From Ruminococcaceae bacterium UBA945 (GTDB lineage: Bacteria > Bacillota > Clostridia > Oscillospirales > Acutalibacteraceae), in assembly GCA_002293315.1 (NCBI GenBank), contig DBCZ01000082.1:22616-30341 (forward strand): a stretch of 7,726 nt of DNA. Direction: 5' to 3'. Each line of letters opens with the position of its first letter. The stretch's first letter is position 1. Below, piece by piece: positions 5,919 through 7,726 of the stretch. Under the pieces are notes generated by a model. It had not been told where the DNA came from and searched no databases. It worked only from the letters and a program-made list of their open reading frames with translations. The translations under genes were made by a program, and so were the position numbers.

Positions 5919-6620
5919 ATGACGAAATCAACAGCAGAAGCTAAGCCTGATATGATAATCATGCGCAACATCTCGAAGGTGTATTCAATCGGCGGTGAGC
6001 TCGTCCATGCGCTCGATAAGGCAAGCCTTTCCATAAGAGAGGGTGAGTTTGTCAGCATAATCGGGCCTTCGGGAAGCGGAAAATCCACGCTGATGAATAT
6101 CATCGGCTGTCTTGATACCGCTGACAGCGGGGAGTATATCCTTGACGGGCAATCAATTAAAAGCTACTCAGAGCGAGAGCTGGCAAGGATTCGGAACAAA
6201 AAAATAGGATTCATTTTCCAGAGCTTCAATCTGCTTTCTAAGCTTACGGCGGAAGAAAACGTGGAACTGCCGTTGATTTACCAGGGTGTGGGATATTCAG
6301 AGCGCAGGAAAAGAGTGCTCGAGGCGCTGGAGCGCGTGGAGCTGGTGCAACGGAAAAACCATAAGCCGACAGAGCTTTCGGGCGGCCAGCAGCAGAGGGT
6401 GGCTGTGGCGCGCGCGCTTGTGACGAGGCCGTCTCTGCTGCTTGCAGATGAGCCCACGGGCAACCTTGATTCAAAGACGAGCAAGGAGATAATTAAGCTG
6501 TTCCATGAGCTCAACGAAAGCGGCAACACGATAGTTCTCATCACGCACGATAACGACGTAGCAAAGCAGGCCAAGCGCAGCCTTCACATTCTTGACGGAA
6601 AAGTTACGGAGGTGGCGTGA
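5919..6620 (+). CDS. MacB/LolD-type ABC transporter ATPase
   Basis: Cytoplasmic ATPase of 233 residues that drives the exporter. All motifs are intact: Walker A GPSGSGKST (49-57), Q-loop Q101 in FIFQSFNLL, signature LSGGQQQR (153-160), Walker B LLLADEP with D177 and E178, D-loop GNLDS (181-185), and switch histidine H210 in ITHD. The sequence around FNLL and the LSGGQQQRVAVARAL block is typical of the MacB/LolD/FtsE group, whose members work mechanically on extracellular substrates rather than forming a channel. The start at 5919 has GAGGA (5908-5912) six bases upstream. An ATG at 5913, overlapping the adaptor stop codon, would add two residues but touches the site. The gene overlaps the permease start by one base, which indicates translational coupling and a stable complex. 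Confidence 0.95.
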   Translation: MTKSTAEAKPDMIIMRNISKVYSIGGELVHALDKASLSIREGEFVSIIGPSGSGKSTLMNIIGCLDTADSGEYILDGQSIKSYSERELARIRNKKIGFIFQSFNLLSKLTAEENVELPLIYQGVGYSERRKRVLEALERVELVQRKNHKPTELSGGQQQRVAVARALVTRPSLLLADEPTGNLDSKTSKEIIKLFHELNESGNTIVLITHDNDVAKQAKRSLHILDGKVTEVA

Positions 6621-7726
6621 TGCTTTTGCAATCCATGAAGATGGCGGGCAAGGCCATCGCGGGCAATAAGATGCGCTCTTTACTGACGATGCTGGGCGTG
6701 ATTATCGGCGTCATCGCGCTGGTTGTGTTGGTTTCGCTGGTGAGCAGCGCAACGGATTCCATAACCGAGCAGGTCTCAAGCCTCGGGAACAATCTTCTCT
6801 CGGTGACGATTCGCGACAGCAAGGAGAACCCGCTGAAGCTCAGTGAAATGAGCGTCATAGCCGGGAACGAGGAAATAGACATAGTCTCGCCGCTTTTGCA
6901 GACGAGCGTGTCCGCTAAAGCCGGCCATGCGGACGAGGCCGCTACGCTATATGGTGTGATGCCGGCATACTTTCAAATTCAAAATCTGAAGCTTCAATAT
7001 GGCAGAGACTTAAAGCTGACCGACGCGGAGAATAATTCATATGTAGGCGTGATTAGCTATGAGGGAGCGGAGAAAATGTTCGGCAGAGCCGAGGCGATAG
7101 GAGAAAAGGTGAACATAAACGGCAGGGGTGTGACAATCGTTGGTGTGCTGGAGGAAGACGACAATAATATGGCTGTGTTCCTTGGCAACAGCGTCTCGCT
7201 GTATATCCCTTATACCGTGGCCGCGAGGATCTCCGGGCAGAGCACCGATGTGAACACCTTCTATGCCTCCGCAACCGACACCGAGAGCCTTGACGATGCC
7301 GAAGCGGCGCTGACCTCAATGATGAAAATCCGCTTTAAGGGCGACGAAGATGCGTTTTCAATTATAAACCAATCGGCAATTATGGACGCCATGGGGGACA
7401 TCACGGGAATCCTCACGGTGCTTCTCGGCGGAATAGCCGCGATTTCACTTCTTGTGGGCGGAATAGGCATAATGAACATCATGCTTGTCTCCGTGACCGA
7501 GCGCACGAGGGAAATCGGCATAAGAAAGGCGATTGGCGCAAGCCGCGGCGCGATTATGCTTCAATTCATAATCGAAGCACTGGCCTTGAGCCTGATAGGC
7601 TGCCTGATAGGCATTATTCTCTCGTGGGGGATAATCCAAATCGCAACGCTTGCGGCGGCAGACATGGTGACCTTCTCGCTTTCGGTGGGCGTCGTCGGGA
7701 TTGCCGTGGCGTTCTCGGCGGGGATA
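6620..7726 (+). CDS. MacB/FtsX-type ABC transporter permease, cut by window end
   Basis: The first 369 residues are open to the window edge with no stop, so the C-terminus is missing (family members are about 400 residues). The ATG at 6620 overlaps the ATPase stop TGA by one base and has GGAGG (6608-6612) seven bases upstream. The layout is that of MacB permeases: an amphipathic start with NKMRSLLTMLGVIIGV leading into membrane segment 1 (about 21-43), a large extracellular domain (about 45-258), membrane segment 2 (about 262-286) and segment 3 (about 313-340), with segment 4 beginning near 352. The signature VGGIGIMNIMLVSVTERTREIGIRKAIGA (cytoplasmic loop, 279-307) is almost diagnostic of the FtsX/MacB family and couples to the ATPase. 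With the adaptor and ATPase it forms a complete tripartite-like pump without an outer-membrane part, suited to a single-membrane cell. Substrate not identifiable. Confidence 0.94.
   Translation, partial: MLLQSMKMAGKAIAGNKMRSLLTMLGVIIGVIALVVLVSLVSSATDSITEQVSSLGNNLLSVTIRDSKENPLKLSEMSVIAGNEEIDIVSPLLQTSVSAKAGHADEAATLYGVMPAYFQIQNLKLQYGRDLKLTDAENNSYVGVISYEGAEKMFGRAEAIGEKVNINGRGVTIVGVLEEDDNNMAVFLGNSVSLYIPYTVAARISGQSTDVNTFYASATDTESLDDAEAALTSMMKIRFKGDEDAFSIINQSAIMDAMGDITGILTVLLGGIAAISLLVGGIGIMNIMLVSVTERTREIGIRKAIGASRGAIMLQFIIEALALSLIGCLIGIILSWGIIQIATLAAADMVTFSLSVGVVGIAVAFSAGI

Overview
The window looks like chromosomal DNA of a Gram-positive anaerobe of the Clostridia (an Oscillospiraceae/Ruminococcaceae-like Firmicute is my inference). 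The reasons are a T-box riboswitch, strong AGGAGG-type ribosome binding sites, a lipoprotein signal peptide in place of periplasmic targeting, a stand-alone TrpB-like enzyme, and an ABC exporter with its adaptor but no outer-membrane partner. The taxonomic call rests on gene content and signals, not on a search.

Layout. Bases 1-60 hold a 21-bp tandem repeat cut by the window edge. Bases 99-457 are a promoter and a complete tryptophan T-box leader: stem I with a UGG specifier, an antiterminator with a UGGUACC bulge, and a competing terminator. It controls a TrpB2-type tryptophan synthase beta chain (458-1843, +), which ends at a strong bidirectional terminator. Convergent to it is a small XRE-type regulator gene (1897-2099, -) that appears broken by a one-base deletion. 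Bases 2100-2259 have no credible gene, but hold a possible plus-strand promoter and a two-way terminator.

A two-gene minus-strand operon (4136 down to 2260) encodes a surface lipoprotein related to trigger factor (FKBP-type prolyl isomerase plus chaperone-like C-terminal region), then thiamine pyrophosphokinase, 8 bp apart. A divergent control region (4114-4299) carries promoters for both directions, an 11-bp-period direct repeat and a palindrome over a -10 box. From 4300 to the window end runs a plus-strand export operon of overlapping genes: a membrane-fusion (HlyD/MacA-like) adaptor, a MacB-type ABC ATPase, and a MacB/FtsX-type permease truncated by the window end.

How it works together: the T-box senses uncharged tRNA-Trp and turns on an enzyme that can make tryptophan from indole and serine with no trpA in view, so indole salvage is a reasonable inference. 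The export operon probably moves a peptide, lipid or drug-like substrate across the single membrane; the substrate cannot be read from the sequence. I did not find a clearly new system. The points most worth checking are the frameshifted regulator, the 11-bp direct repeats upstream of the exporter, the repeated motif inside the adaptor, and the pairing of a secreted trigger-factor-like protein with thiamine pyrophosphokinase.
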